DNA from: Bacteroidaceae bacterium
GTDB lineage: Bacteria > Bacteroidota > Bacteroidia > Bacteroidales > Bacteroidaceae
DNA: 64,000 nt
NCBI GenBank assembly: GCA_017529865.1
Contig: JAFXNA010000045.1
Location: 1-64,000, forward strand
Direction: 5' to 3'
The notes under the pieces are model-generated. The model ran no database searches. It was not told the origin of the DNA and worked only from the letters and a program-made list of their open reading frames with translations. The position numbers and the translations under genes are program-made. This document shows, piece after piece, positions 49,017 to 57,066 of the stretch. Position 1 is the first letter of the stretch. The number at the start of each line of letters is the position of its first letter.

Positions 49017-50027
49017 TTATGTTCCCAAATATTCTTCAACGGCCTTCATGATGTCGGGACCACGTAGCCAGCGGCGAAGGATGGTACCATCGGGACCGAA
49101 GAGGATAATATGGGGTATGGATGTAATGCCATAGACATCGGAGGCTTCTCCCTGATTATTCATAATCTGCGGATAAGGGATGTTGAGCTGCTTGATGGAT
49201 GCCTTGGTGTCTTCGGGCTTGTCGTTGGTTGCGATACCGATAGCCACGAAGTTACGGTCCTTGTAGCGGTTCCATACCTCGATGATATTAGGGATTTCCT
49301 TCTTGCAGGGACCACACCACGAAGCCCAAAAGTCGACAAGAACATACTTGCCCTTACCTACATAATCCGACAGGCGTTGAATCTTACCTTCGTAGGGTAC
49401 TTCGAAGTCCTTGAACATCATACCTTCCTCAGTCTTGGCGGTCAACTCATAGTAGTTGCGCTTGCGCTTCAGGTCGGGTATCTTCTTGATTTGGTCGCTT
49501 CCTCGGTCGTAAAGGTCCTTGAACGTGAACTTCTCTACATAATAGTTGAAGAAGAAGAAAGTTCGGGCACCAAGAGCATCTTGAAGGTGTCTTTTTACCA
49601 AAGGCACCACCTTTTCTGCATATTTCCTGTCTTTCTCTTCTTCGCTGATTTCACCATTGGCATATTGTTTGTCGAATACAGCCACTTCTCTGGTAAGGGC
49701 TGTCAGTGAGTCGTTCATCGGTGCACCTGAAGCATAAAAATTGTTGTTGCCGAACAGCTTAATATCGCCTGGTTCGAGGATAAACTGCCCCATGAAGTCG
49801 CCACTATCTGTGTGGACCTCGGCAAACAAAGGTTTTGCTATGCGCCCTTTGAAAGTAAAGCTACCGTTGACCACAAAAGCCGAGTCGATACGGTCATTTT
49901 CACCTACCTCGTTAATATATACCTTCTTGGCGTTGTTATAGTCTTTTCCTGTCACTGTGTAGTCGCCTTGAGCCAACATTGCGACACTGCTCATCAGTGA
50001 TAATACGATTGTTAATACTCTATTCAT
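49017..50027 (-). CDS. TlpA-type thioredoxin-like protein with DUF4369-like N-terminus
   Basis: 336 residues with a signal peptide (MNRVLTIVLSLMSSVAMLAQ). The N-terminal beta-rich domain (YTVTGKDYNNAKKVYINEVG, GSFTFKGRIAKPLFAEVHTD, FILEPGDIKLFG) resembles DUF4369. The C-terminal thioredoxin/AhpC domain has the redox motif WCGPCK in VLVDFWASWCGPCKKEIPNI near 228, and the cis-Pro loop ITSIPHIILFGPDG. It is a periplasmic thiol-disulfide exchanger, widespread in Bacteroidales. It shares the cluster with two further TlpA-like genes. Confidence 0.92.
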   Translation of the reverse strand: MNRVLTIVLSLMSSVAMLAQGDYTVTGKDYNNAKKVYINEVGENDRIDSAFVVNGSFTFKGRIAKPLFAEVHTDSGDFMGQFILEPGDIKLFGNNNFYASGAPMNDSLTALTREVAVFDKQYANGEISEEEKDRKYAEKVVPLVKRHLQDALGARTFFFFNYYVEKFTFKDLYDRGSDQIKKIPDLKRKRNYYELTAKTEEGMMFKDFEVPYEGKIQRLSDYVGKGKYVLVDFWASWCGPCKKEIPNIIEVWNRYKDRNFVAIGIATNDKPEDTKASIKQLNIPYPQIMNNQGEASDVYGITSIPHIILFGPDGTILRRWLRGPDIMKAVEEYLGT

Positions 50028-50060
50028 AGCTAATGTTTATATTATATTAATTTAGGTGTA

Positions 50061-50684
50061 TTATAACTTCTTCTGCTCCTTCAACTGGCCGAGGATGAAC
50101 TTAGAGAGCATCTGGATGGCTTGCTCGTTGTTGCCGCTGTTGGGGATGATAATGTCGGCATATTGCTTGGTGGGTTCGATGAACTCATCGTGCATGGGTT
50201 TAAGTACATTTCGGTACTTACTGATGAGCATTTCGAGCGGATGTCCTCGCTCGGCCATATCGCGTACAATGACGCGGAGGAGGCGCTCGTCTGCTCCGGC
50301 ATCTACGAAGATCTTGAGGTCCATTTGGTCGCGCAAAGTCTTATCGTAGAGGCTCATGATACCTTCGACAATGATGACATCCTTTGGCTCGACATGCACG
50401 GTCTCACTGAGGCGGGTGCAGGTGATATAGGAATAGGTAGGTTGCTCGATGGCTCGCCCTGCTTTCAGCTCTTCTATCTGGTGAGAGAAGAGCGGCCAAT
50501 CGAAGGCATTCGGGTGGTCAAAGTTAGTCTGTTTACGGACTTCGAGCGGTAGGTCGCTCTGGTCGTTATAGTACGAATCTTGCGGGATGACGGCCACCGA
50601 ACCTTCGGGCAGGGCCTCTACGATTTTGTTGACAACGGTGGTCTTCCCACTACCTGTACCACCTGCGATTCCGATGATAATCAT
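50061..50684 (-). CDS. udk: uridine kinase
   Basis: 207 residues. The P-loop GGTGSGKTTV is near residues 8-17; YNDQSDLPLEVRKQTNFDHPNAFDWPL and YSYITCTRLSETVHVEPKDVIIVEGIMSLYD follow, then DAGADERLLRVIVRD. It phosphorylates uridine and cytidine with a nucleoside triphosphate in pyrimidine salvage. It ends 33 bp before the TlpA-type gene and is preceded by a repeat-rich spacer. Confidence 0.96.
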   Translation of the reverse strand: MIIIGIAGGTGSGKTTVVNKIVEALPEGSVAVIPQDSYYNDQSDLPLEVRKQTNFDHPNAFDWPLFSHQIEELKAGRAIEQPTYSYITCTRLSETVHVEPKDVIIVEGIMSLYDKTLRDQMDLKIFVDAGADERLLRVIVRDMAERGHPLEMLISKYRNVLKPMHDEFIEPTKQYADIIIPNSGNNEQAIQMLSKFILGQLKEQKKL

Positions 50685-50720
50685 ATACTTATTTATTTAA
50701 GTTTCGCAAGCTCAACTTTA

Positions 50721-50935
50721 GAAGTTATCGCTACGCTAGAAGTTATCGCGGTCTGTGACCGCTCAGGAGTTATCGCTACGCTGGAAGTTATCGCTTGAGC
50801 TTTGCTCTTCGCTAGACGATAGTCTGCTGATGTGTACATCCTGAGCTTGCCGAAGTGTTAACTTCTTTAACTCCTCTAACTTCTTTAACTCCTCTAACTT
50901 CTTTAACTCCTTCAACTTGCGAAAGTTGAGTTATT
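50721..50935. repeat. GAAGTTATCGC repeats, hairpin and TTTAACTCCTCTAACTTC tandem array
   Basis: GRAGTTATCGC occurs at 50721, 50739, 50766 and 50784 (spacing 18, 27, 18), with the perfect hairpin GCGGTCTGTGACCGC (50748-50762) in the middle. Further on, an 18-bp unit TTTAACTCCTCTAACTTC repeats about 2.5 times (50867-50912), presenting the same motif inverted. It fills the roughly 300-bp spacer before udk; no gene is seen. It resembles the proS leader array. Confidence 0.75.
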
Positions 50936-50986
50936 TACTATTAGACAATTGACTATTTACTATTGGATGAATGGGACTGTATTTGT

Positions 50987-51565
50987 CTATTCTAACCCAA
51001 GTATCGTTTTGGCGAGGGGTACGACGGCTGTACGGAGGGCTTTCTCGTTGAGATGGTGCTCACCATCGAACCGCTGTGCTTTCGTATAATACTTCTTAAA
51101 GAGGTCGTAGCAGTTGACTGTCGTGTCGTGGATGCCGAACAGCCCATAGGTATTCTCACGGTCGAAAGGGGTGATGCCCTTGAACTGCTGTCGCTCCATC
51201 ATGTTCTGCTTCTGGATGATTTCCTTTGTGATTTTGAAGGTCTTCTGGCTGTCCTTACGGCCATTGAGGAACTTATGCTCACCTGTGCGGAACACCTTCG
51301 ACAGGGTGGACATGTTGAATGCGGGGTTCACACAAATCTTCTTATAGCCGAACATCTGCTGGGCATACATGGCACCCATGGATGTGCCGATAATCAAGTC
51401 GGGCTTCTCCTGCTCACACAACGCTCTCAGATAGGGTAACGCCTCTGATGGGTCAACGGGAATATCGGGTGAGATGACCTCGACTTCCGGTAACATGCGG
51501 CGCAGACTCTCTGCTGTGCCTGTTGCACCTGACGATGCAAAACCATGGAAATACAGTATTTTCAT
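50987..51565 (-). CDS. YqiA-like alpha/beta hydrolase
   Basis: 192 residues of the YqiA/UPF0227-type esterase family. It has MKILYFHGFASSGATGTAES with the oxyanion region, the nucleophile elbow GTSMGAMYAQQMF near 60 (Ser in GxSxG), and the late His in FDGEHHLNEKAL near 170. It is probably a small cytoplasmic esterase; the substrate is unknown. Its ATG overlaps the stop of the TlpA-type gene upstream by 4 bp. Confidence 0.85.
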   Translation of the reverse strand: MKILYFHGFASSGATGTAESLRRMLPEVEVISPDIPVDPSEALPYLRALCEQEKPDLIIGTSMGAMYAQQMFGYKKICVNPAFNMSTLSKVFRTGEHKFLNGRKDSQKTFKITKEIIQKQNMMERQQFKGITPFDRENTYGLFGIHDTTVNCYDLFKKYYTKAQRFDGEHHLNEKALRTAVVPLAKTILGLE

Positions 51566-53010
51566 CTTAGTTGTTCCTCCATTACTTCATTGCCTGGATA
51601 GCCGATATACTTATTCTTCACATTACCCTCCCTATCAACGATAACGTAGGTGGGGATGCCATTGCTTTCGAACTGCTTGAGAAGTTCGGAATACTGTGAT
51701 TCTGTCACATAGTAGTGGTCGCCGTGAATGTCGGGAATGGTCATTTCCCACGTCTTCTTAGGGCTGGAAGGACCTGTGACGTAGATGAAGTTGACTTTGC
51801 CGGCAAGGGCTTCCTTCACGGGCAGGATGGTCTGCATAGCAGCCTTACAAGGACCGCACCATGTTGCCCAGAAATCGACGAGCAACGGCTTGCCTTTATA
51901 GGGTGCTATCAGGGCTTTGAAGATGTCGGCTCCTTTGAGGTCTTCATCAATGTTTACGACCTTATATCCCGTACTCTTCTTGACTTCCTCGATACGCTGA
52001 AGCAACAGGTCGTTCTGCTGGAGAATGGCTTCGCTCAAACCCGGACAATCCTGACGGACTACAGCAATATCGTCGGCAGACAACTCGTTGAACTCAGCGA
52101 TAGATTGCAGATACTTGTTAGCCGCCTGCAACTGACGTGTGGAAGGATGATAGCGCAAATCTGTCTGACTGGAAAAGTTCTTCACGAGATTGGATGTCTG
52201 CATAGCTGCAAGCGTGCTCTGGGTATAGAAGAACGCTACGTTCTCAAACGGCTGCATGGTCTGCAAATAGTCATAATAATCGGCAGGACGTTCGTAGGTT
52301 ATCTCGGTCTCATTGGCCACGTTGAGCGTGGTGTTATAGAGCAAAGTCTTAATGATGGTCTGGTACTGATAGGTAGCATCGACATACTCCTTGAAGGCGC
52401 CACACAGACGCTTGTCGGCCATGAGTTTCTTCTTGGAATCCTCATAAAGTCGGAGTACAAAGTCGCGGTATTCAGATACCGAAAGCCCACGCAGTTTGTC
52501 CAGACCTTCTCGGGTTTGTATGGGTTCAAGAATCTTGATGCTCTCATACTCTGCGCCGTATTGATAGAGGTCATTATTAAAGTCAGCGAGGTACCCACTG
52601 AAGACCACTGCAGGCTTCTTTGGGTTGGGGTTTTCGAGGAGTTTCATCTCGATTTTCATCTCCACTTCCTGGCCTGGTTCGAGCAGGATGATATAGGTGT
52701 TGTCGCGGAACTTCATCGACACACGGTCGGTATATTTTATCGGTATCTCAATCTCGAAAGTCCCGTCGGACGGCTCACTGGGAAACATCGTGGAAATCAC
52801 GGAATTGGCTGTAGTACTTTCGTTGGAACCGAAAGCCACATAGGTACACAACATAACCTCCTTGTGCTTCGTCGTGTAGTCCTTGATAACGCCTTTGATG
52901 CGTGCAGGAGCGGAACTATACTTTATTTCGGGCAAATGCTCCAACCTACCTTTTGCACTGGCAGTTACTCCTGCAAGTAATGCCAGAATAAATAGGACTT
53001 TTCTCATCAT
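51562..53010 (-). CDS. TlpA-type thioredoxin-like protein, tandem paralogue 1
   Basis: 482 residues, signal peptide MRKVLFILALLAGVTASAKG. The long N-terminal domain has LEPGQEVEMKIEMKLLENPN near 108 and a helical middle. The C-terminal thioredoxin-like domain has WCGPCK within PLLVDFWATWCGPCKAAMQTILPVKEALAGKVNF near 375-408 and HYYVTESQYSELLKQFESNGIPTYVIVD. It shares WCGPC.AMQTILPVKE and IGYPGNEV with the next gene, so the two are duplicates. Periplasmic thiol redox role; the substrate is unknown. Confidence 0.9.
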   Translation of the reverse strand: MMRKVLFILALLAGVTASAKGRLEHLPEIKYSSAPARIKGVIKDYTTKHKEVMLCTYVAFGSNESTTANSVISTMFPSEPSDGTFEIEIPIKYTDRVSMKFRDNTYIILLEPGQEVEMKIEMKLLENPNPKKPAVVFSGYLADFNNDLYQYGAEYESIKILEPIQTREGLDKLRGLSVSEYRDFVLRLYEDSKKKLMADKRLCGAFKEYVDATYQYQTIIKTLLYNTTLNVANETEITYERPADYYDYLQTMQPFENVAFFYTQSTLAAMQTSNLVKNFSSQTDLRYHPSTRQLQAANKYLQSIAEFNELSADDIAVVRQDCPGLSEAILQQNDLLLQRIEEVKKSTGYKVVNIDEDLKGADIFKALIAPYKGKPLLVDFWATWCGPCKAAMQTILPVKEALAGKVNFIYVTGPSSPKKTWEMTIPDIHGDHYYVTESQYSELLKQFESNGIPTYVIVDREGNVKNKYIGYPGNEVMEEQLR

Positions 53011-53033
53011 AATAATCTAATTCTGTACCCCGT

Positions 53034-53075
53034 CAGTCACCCTCCCACTCATGGGGAGGGATGGGGAGAGGGGCT
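53034..53075. repeat. GC-rich palindromic repeat copy in the TlpA spacer
   Basis: CAGTCACCCTCCCACTCATG then GGGAGGGATGGGGAGAGGGG matches the copy at 55945-55985 nearly base for base and occupies the 66-bp space between the two TlpA paralogues. Confidence 0.8.
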
Positions 53076-53076
53076 G

Positions 53077-54465
53077 TTATTTCAGTTCGTTTAATATCAC
53101 TTCATTACCTGGATAGCCGATATGCTTTGTCACCACTTCATTATCAGCACCGACAACTACATAGGCAGGGATGCCCTGTACGCCAAACTGCTTCAACAAT
53201 GTTTCCCATTGCGCTGCAGTCACGTAATAGTGGTCACCATGAATGTCGGGAGCCATCTTGTTCCACAAAGCCTTAGGACTTGTCTCGCCCGTCACATATA
53301 CGAACGCAACCTTACCCCAGAGTTCCTCCTTGACAGGCAAGATAGTCTGCATGGCCTGACGACAAGGACCGCACCATGTTGCCCAGAAATCGACGAGCAC
53401 CTTCTTGCCCTTGTAATCCTTCACAATAGCCTTGAAGACATCTTCACCAGTTAACGACTCTGGTATGGACTTGATGTTGAACAGGTTGTTCTTCTCGTTC
53501 TCGGCAATACGCGCCTTGGTAGCCTCGTTCTGAGCGAGGAGCATCTTCTCGAAAGCAGGACACTGTGCCTTAATGCCACGCAGCTGGTCGTCAGAGAGAG
53601 GCTTGAGTGTTTCAAGCCCAGTCATGTATTTCCTTGCAGCAATGACCTGACGGGCAGAAGCTGGATAGGTAAGCATCGCACCTGTCTCACGACCGACCTG
53701 ACCCGATGTTCCCTCTACCGAACCACCACTTTGATACAAGAAGCCATTTTGGTTGGTGAAGTTCCAACCCTTCACAGGATCGTAGTAATCGGCCGTCTTC
53801 TTATACTCACCCTGACCACCGTTAGCATACTTCAGCAAACGCTCGTAGCCAGTCAGGAGAGCGATGGTGAGGAACTGATAGTGAGGCATCATGTACTCAC
53901 GGAACTCAGGAGAAAGGCGGTCGTCGTCGTTGAGTTTCTTCACACCTTTATTATATAGTTCCATCAGTTTGTCGCGATATTGAGCTACCGTGAATCCACG
54001 CAGCTTCGAGATACCCTGCCCGTTGATTTCGGCATTAAGGTTCTGCTCGCGGAACTCATCGTAATAGTTAGCCATCGAGTTGTTCAATGCAGCCAAAGGA
54101 CCTTCACATGTCACGTTATTATTCGACATATCAACAGTCACTTTCACCTCTTGTCCTGGGGTGATATAGAAACGTTTGACGTTACGGTCGCCAAGACGAA
54201 TCATCGCCATCGAAGTGACACAAGCGTCGAACTTCGTCTCGAATTTACCATTGGAATCAAGAGCAACTGTCTGGCCTATCTCATCGGATGTCCACGAAGG
54301 CGTCATCACGATGTTGATCGACTCCATTGATGCCGGGATGCCGATGATTTGTCCCTTTACTACAGCCGGTTCTTGGCTATATACCAAGTTGGGCAATAAC
54401 TGATTCTGTGCAAAAGCTGCTATTGTCAGCAGCATGGTTGAAATAGATAATGCTATTCTTTTCAT
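53077..54465 (-). CDS. TlpA-type thioredoxin-like protein, tandem paralogue 2
   Basis: 462 residues with the signal peptide MKRIALSISTMLLTIAAFAQ. It has the same plan as its downstream neighbour: ITPGQEVKVTVDMSNNNV near 100, FREQNLNAEINGQGISKLRG near 150, then the thioredoxin-like domain with WCGPCR in KVLVDFWATWCGPCRQAMQTILPVKEELWGKVAF near 360-392, and the cis-Pro segment VQGIPAYVVVGADNEVVTKH. Its start overlaps the ABC gene's stop by 4 bp. It is probably the parent or sister of the next gene in a local duplication. Confidence 0.9.
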   Translation of the reverse strand: MKRIALSISTMLLTIAAFAQNQLLPNLVYSQEPAVVKGQIIGIPASMESINIVMTPSWTSDEIGQTVALDSNGKFETKFDACVTSMAMIRLGDRNVKRFYITPGQEVKVTVDMSNNNVTCEGPLAALNNSMANYYDEFREQNLNAEINGQGISKLRGFTVAQYRDKLMELYNKGVKKLNDDDRLSPEFREYMMPHYQFLTIALLTGYERLLKYANGGQGEYKKTADYYDPVKGWNFTNQNGFLYQSGGSVEGTSGQVGRETGAMLTYPASARQVIAARKYMTGLETLKPLSDDQLRGIKAQCPAFEKMLLAQNEATKARIAENEKNNLFNIKSIPESLTGEDVFKAIVKDYKGKKVLVDFWATWCGPCRQAMQTILPVKEELWGKVAFVYVTGETSPKALWNKMAPDIHGDHYYVTAAQWETLLKQFGVQGIPAYVVVGADNEVVTKHIGYPGNEVILNELK

Positions 54466-55841
54466 AGGGTCTTTATGAGTTTTTTAGTTTGTTGTATGCA
54501 TTTGGGAAATTCCTCTTGATAATGTGTTACCATCACAAGAGTCTTGTTGCGACGTTGACAGAATGTTTCGATGACATCCTTCACCAATCGGCGGTTCATT
54601 AAGTCGAGCCCATGTAGGGGTTCGTCGAGAATGAGCAGCGAGGGATCTTTCACGAAAGCACGTGCCAAAAGCACCAGACGCTGTTCGCCACTTGAGAGTT
54701 TCAGCATCGACACATCGCGATATTGGCCCACACCGAAGATGTCCATCCAGAACTCGCAGATGCCTGTTTGCTCGGGACGAGGACGTTTGTACAATCCTAC
54801 CGCATCATGTAATCCGCTTGCCACCACATCGATGGCTGGATAGTCGCGAAGAAAAGCACGGTGCATCTCGGGCGACACATAGCCGATGTGATGTTTGATG
54901 TCCCATATAGATTCGCCTGTTCCTCGTTGACGACCAAAGAGGACGATATCGTTGGCGTAGGCTTGTGGATTATCTGCACAGACAAGGCTGAGCAACGTGC
55001 TCTTGCCCGAACCATTCGGACCTGTAAGTGCCCAGCGTTCACCATTCATCATGGTCCAGTCGAGGGCATCGAGGATGACACGCTCCCCATACTGAATGGT
55101 CACTTTGCGGAAATCCACAACCTGCTGCGTACCTGGCTCGATACTGGCTGTTGCTTCGTCTTCGTAAGGCAGATTGAGGATGGATTGTATCTTGTCTTCT
55201 TTCAAAACCACTGGGGGGACGGACGGATGTGTCCATGCTTCTTTCGAGAGCTTTGGTCCCACTCGGCGGTCTTTCACTTCTACCACGTGGGTCACGACAT
55301 CAGGCATATCGTCAGTTTTCGAGAGGACGATGATGAGTTGCAAATCTGTCGTGCTCGTCAGTTCTTTCAGCGTTTCAGCCAAATAACGACGTGCGTCAAC
55401 ATCCAATCCGATGAATGGATTGTCGAGAATGAGTACACGTGGATTGCTCTCCAAAGCTTTCTTCAACTGATACTTGCGCAACTCTCCACTTGAAAGGAGA
55501 AACAGTTGCTGACTGTCGTCAAACTCTGTGTGGTTATATCTGATTTGGTAATAATAGTAACCTTCTGTTCCGTCGTAAGCATCTTGAAAAGTGATGTACT
55601 TGATGTTCTCGTACGCCAATGATGACTCGCGAGGTGAGAAATCATAATGGATATAGCTGCCACGTCCGTCATTCAAAATAGGATGAGCACCTGTGATGAT
55701 GTCAACCAACATACTCTTCCCTGCCCCATTGTCGCCTACAATAGCCAGTTGTTCTCCCGCCAAAAGTTGGAAGTTCACAGGCTCAGCCATCCTGTAAATC
55801 GGGTTGCGAGCCACAGCATCGTGTATGTCGATTACAGCCAT
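54462..55841 (-). CDS. ModF-like protein with two ABC ATPase domains
   Basis: 459 residues, no transmembrane segments. Domain 1 (about 1-200) has Walker A GDNGAGKSM near 36 and signature LSSGELRK near 116. Its Walker B reads RVLILDNPFIGLD, with Asn in place of the catalytic Glu. Domain 2 (about 225-450) is complete: GPNGSGKSTLL near 276, LSSGEQRLVLLARAF near 390 and LLILDEPLHGLD. The layout matches E. coli ModF (PhrA) and other duplicated soluble ABC ATPases of unknown role. One site is therefore likely inactive for hydrolysis. It is preceded by repeats and followed by the TlpA genes. Confidence 0.88.
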   Translation of the reverse strand: MAVIDIHDAVARNPIYRMAEPVNFQLLAGEQLAIVGDNGAGKSMLVDIITGAHPILNDGRGSYIHYDFSPRESSLAYENIKYITFQDAYDGTEGYYYYQIRYNHTEFDDSQQLFLLSSGELRKYQLKKALESNPRVLILDNPFIGLDVDARRYLAETLKELTSTTDLQLIIVLSKTDDMPDVVTHVVEVKDRRVGPKLSKEAWTHPSVPPVVLKEDKIQSILNLPYEDEATASIEPGTQQVVDFRKVTIQYGERVILDALDWTMMNGERWALTGPNGSGKSTLLSLVCADNPQAYANDIVLFGRQRGTGESIWDIKHHIGYVSPEMHRAFLRDYPAIDVVASGLHDAVGLYKRPRPEQTGICEFWMDIFGVGQYRDVSMLKLSSGEQRLVLLARAFVKDPSLLILDEPLHGLDLMNRRLVKDVIETFCQRRNKTLVMVTHYQEEFPKCIQQTKKLIKTL

Positions 55842-55844
55842 AAT

Positions 55845-55985
55845 CAGCCCCTCTCTGTCCTTCAGACATCTCCCCCGAGGGGGAGAGAAATCCTGAATTT
55901 TATATTATTGAAGGGTATAATTTTTTCTTTTTTTAATTTATCATCAGTCACCCTCGCCCTCGGGAGAGGGATGGGGAGAGGGGCT
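55845..55985. repeat. pair of GC-rich palindromic repeats in the mnmA-ABC spacer
   Basis: Two different members lie in one spacer. At 55845-55886 is AGCCCCTCTCTGTCCTTCAG then ACATCTCCCCCGAGGGGGAGA, homologous to the copy inside the CotH gene. At 55945-55985 is CAGTCACCCTCGCCCTCGGG then AGAGGGATGGGGAGAGGGG, homologous to 53034-53075. Confidence 0.82.
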
Positions 55986-55989
55986 ACCA

Positions 55990-57060
55990 TCATCCTATCT
56001 CTCCACTTCCGTAGCACAGATGATGATCCTTGTCGTACACCACACAGAACTGCCCCGGTGCAACACCGTGTATTTTCTCATCTGCCTGAATGAACCACGA
56101 ACCGTCGTCTTCCTGACGGATGGTTCCCTTGAGATATTCGGGTGTATGTCGTATCTTGAACGTGATGGGAACATCTGTAGCAAGGGTTCCCTCCCACGGA
56201 TTCTCCGTAATGAAATGAAAGTCATCCATGCGGATGTGGTCCTTGTACACTTTCTCCGGATCATAACCGTGCGAGACAAAGAGAATGTTACGTTTTACGT
56301 TTTTCTTGACAACGAACCAAGGTCCGCCACCAAATCCCAATCCCTTTCGCTGCCCGATTGTGTAGAACCACAAACCTCGATGCTCGCCTATCTTATGCCC
56401 AGTCTCCAGCTCGCGCACATCGCCAGGATTCTCTCCCAGATGGGCCTTGATGTAGTCGCGGAAGTCGATATCACCAAGAAAACAAATGCCTTGGCTGTCC
56501 TTTCGCTGAGCATTAAGTAACTGCTCCCGCTCTGCAATGGCCCGCACCTCGTGCTTCCACATGTGTCCGATGGGGAACATCAGTTTCGACACTTGGAGCG
56601 AATCTATCTGGCAAAGGAAATCGGTTTGGTCCTTCACTGGATCAGGACTTGTAGCCAACCACGTTTTTCCATCGACCACAGCGGTTTGGGCATAATGACC
56701 TGTCGCCGTGAAATCGAAGTCCTTTCCTGCCTCCTGCTCGAAACAGCCGAACTTGATGAGTTTGTTGCACATCACGTCAGGATTAGGCGTAAGTCCCACA
56801 CGCGCTTTCTCCATCGTGTAACCCACCACCTGTTCCCAGTACTGCTTGTGTAAGTCGATGATGTCGAACTCGCATCCAAAGCGCTTGGCCAACCAGCGAC
56901 AGATCTCCACATCTTCCTCCGACGTGCAGTTCCATTCCGTATCGCGATCAGGGCCGATCTTGATGTAGAACAAATGTGGGTCGTATCCCTGCTCCTTCAG
57001 CATATAAACGCTGACAGCCGAGTCAACACCTCCTGACACTAATGCAGCAACAGACTTCAT
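55990..57060 (-). CDS. mnmA: tRNA-specific 2-thiouridylase
   Basis: Thiolates U34 of tRNA-Lys, -Glu and -Gln. 356 residues with the PP-loop SGGVDSAVS near residue 8. A CxxC-like catalytic pair is expected: Cys near 96 in PNPDVMCNKLIKFG and Cys near 194 in DSQGICFLGDIDF. GHYAQTA and IGQRKGLGFGGGPWFVV also match the family. The gene lies 6 bp after nadA, so the two probably share the nadA promoter. Confidence 0.95.
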   Translation of the reverse strand: MKSVAALVSGGVDSAVSVYMLKEQGYDPHLFYIKIGPDRDTEWNCTSEEDVEICRWLAKRFGCEFDIIDLHKQYWEQVVGYTMEKARVGLTPNPDVMCNKLIKFGCFEQEAGKDFDFTATGHYAQTAVVDGKTWLATSPDPVKDQTDFLCQIDSLQVSKLMFPIGHMWKHEVRAIAEREQLLNAQRKDSQGICFLGDIDFRDYIKAHLGENPGDVRELETGHKIGEHRGLWFYTIGQRKGLGFGGGPWFVVKKNVKRNILFVSHGYDPEKVYKDHIRMDDFHFITENPWEGTLATDVPITFKIRHTPEYLKGTIRQEDDGSWFIQADEKIHGVAPGQFCVVYDKDHHLCYGSGEIG

Positions 57061-57066
57061 GGGTAA

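Noticed and set aside
51715..52980. Long plus-strand open frame (421 codons) opposite the TlpA-type gene
   Set aside because: It lies fully within the minus-strand TlpA-like gene with WCGPC and signal peptide, has no domain-like sequence and no promoter. It is an antisense shadow.
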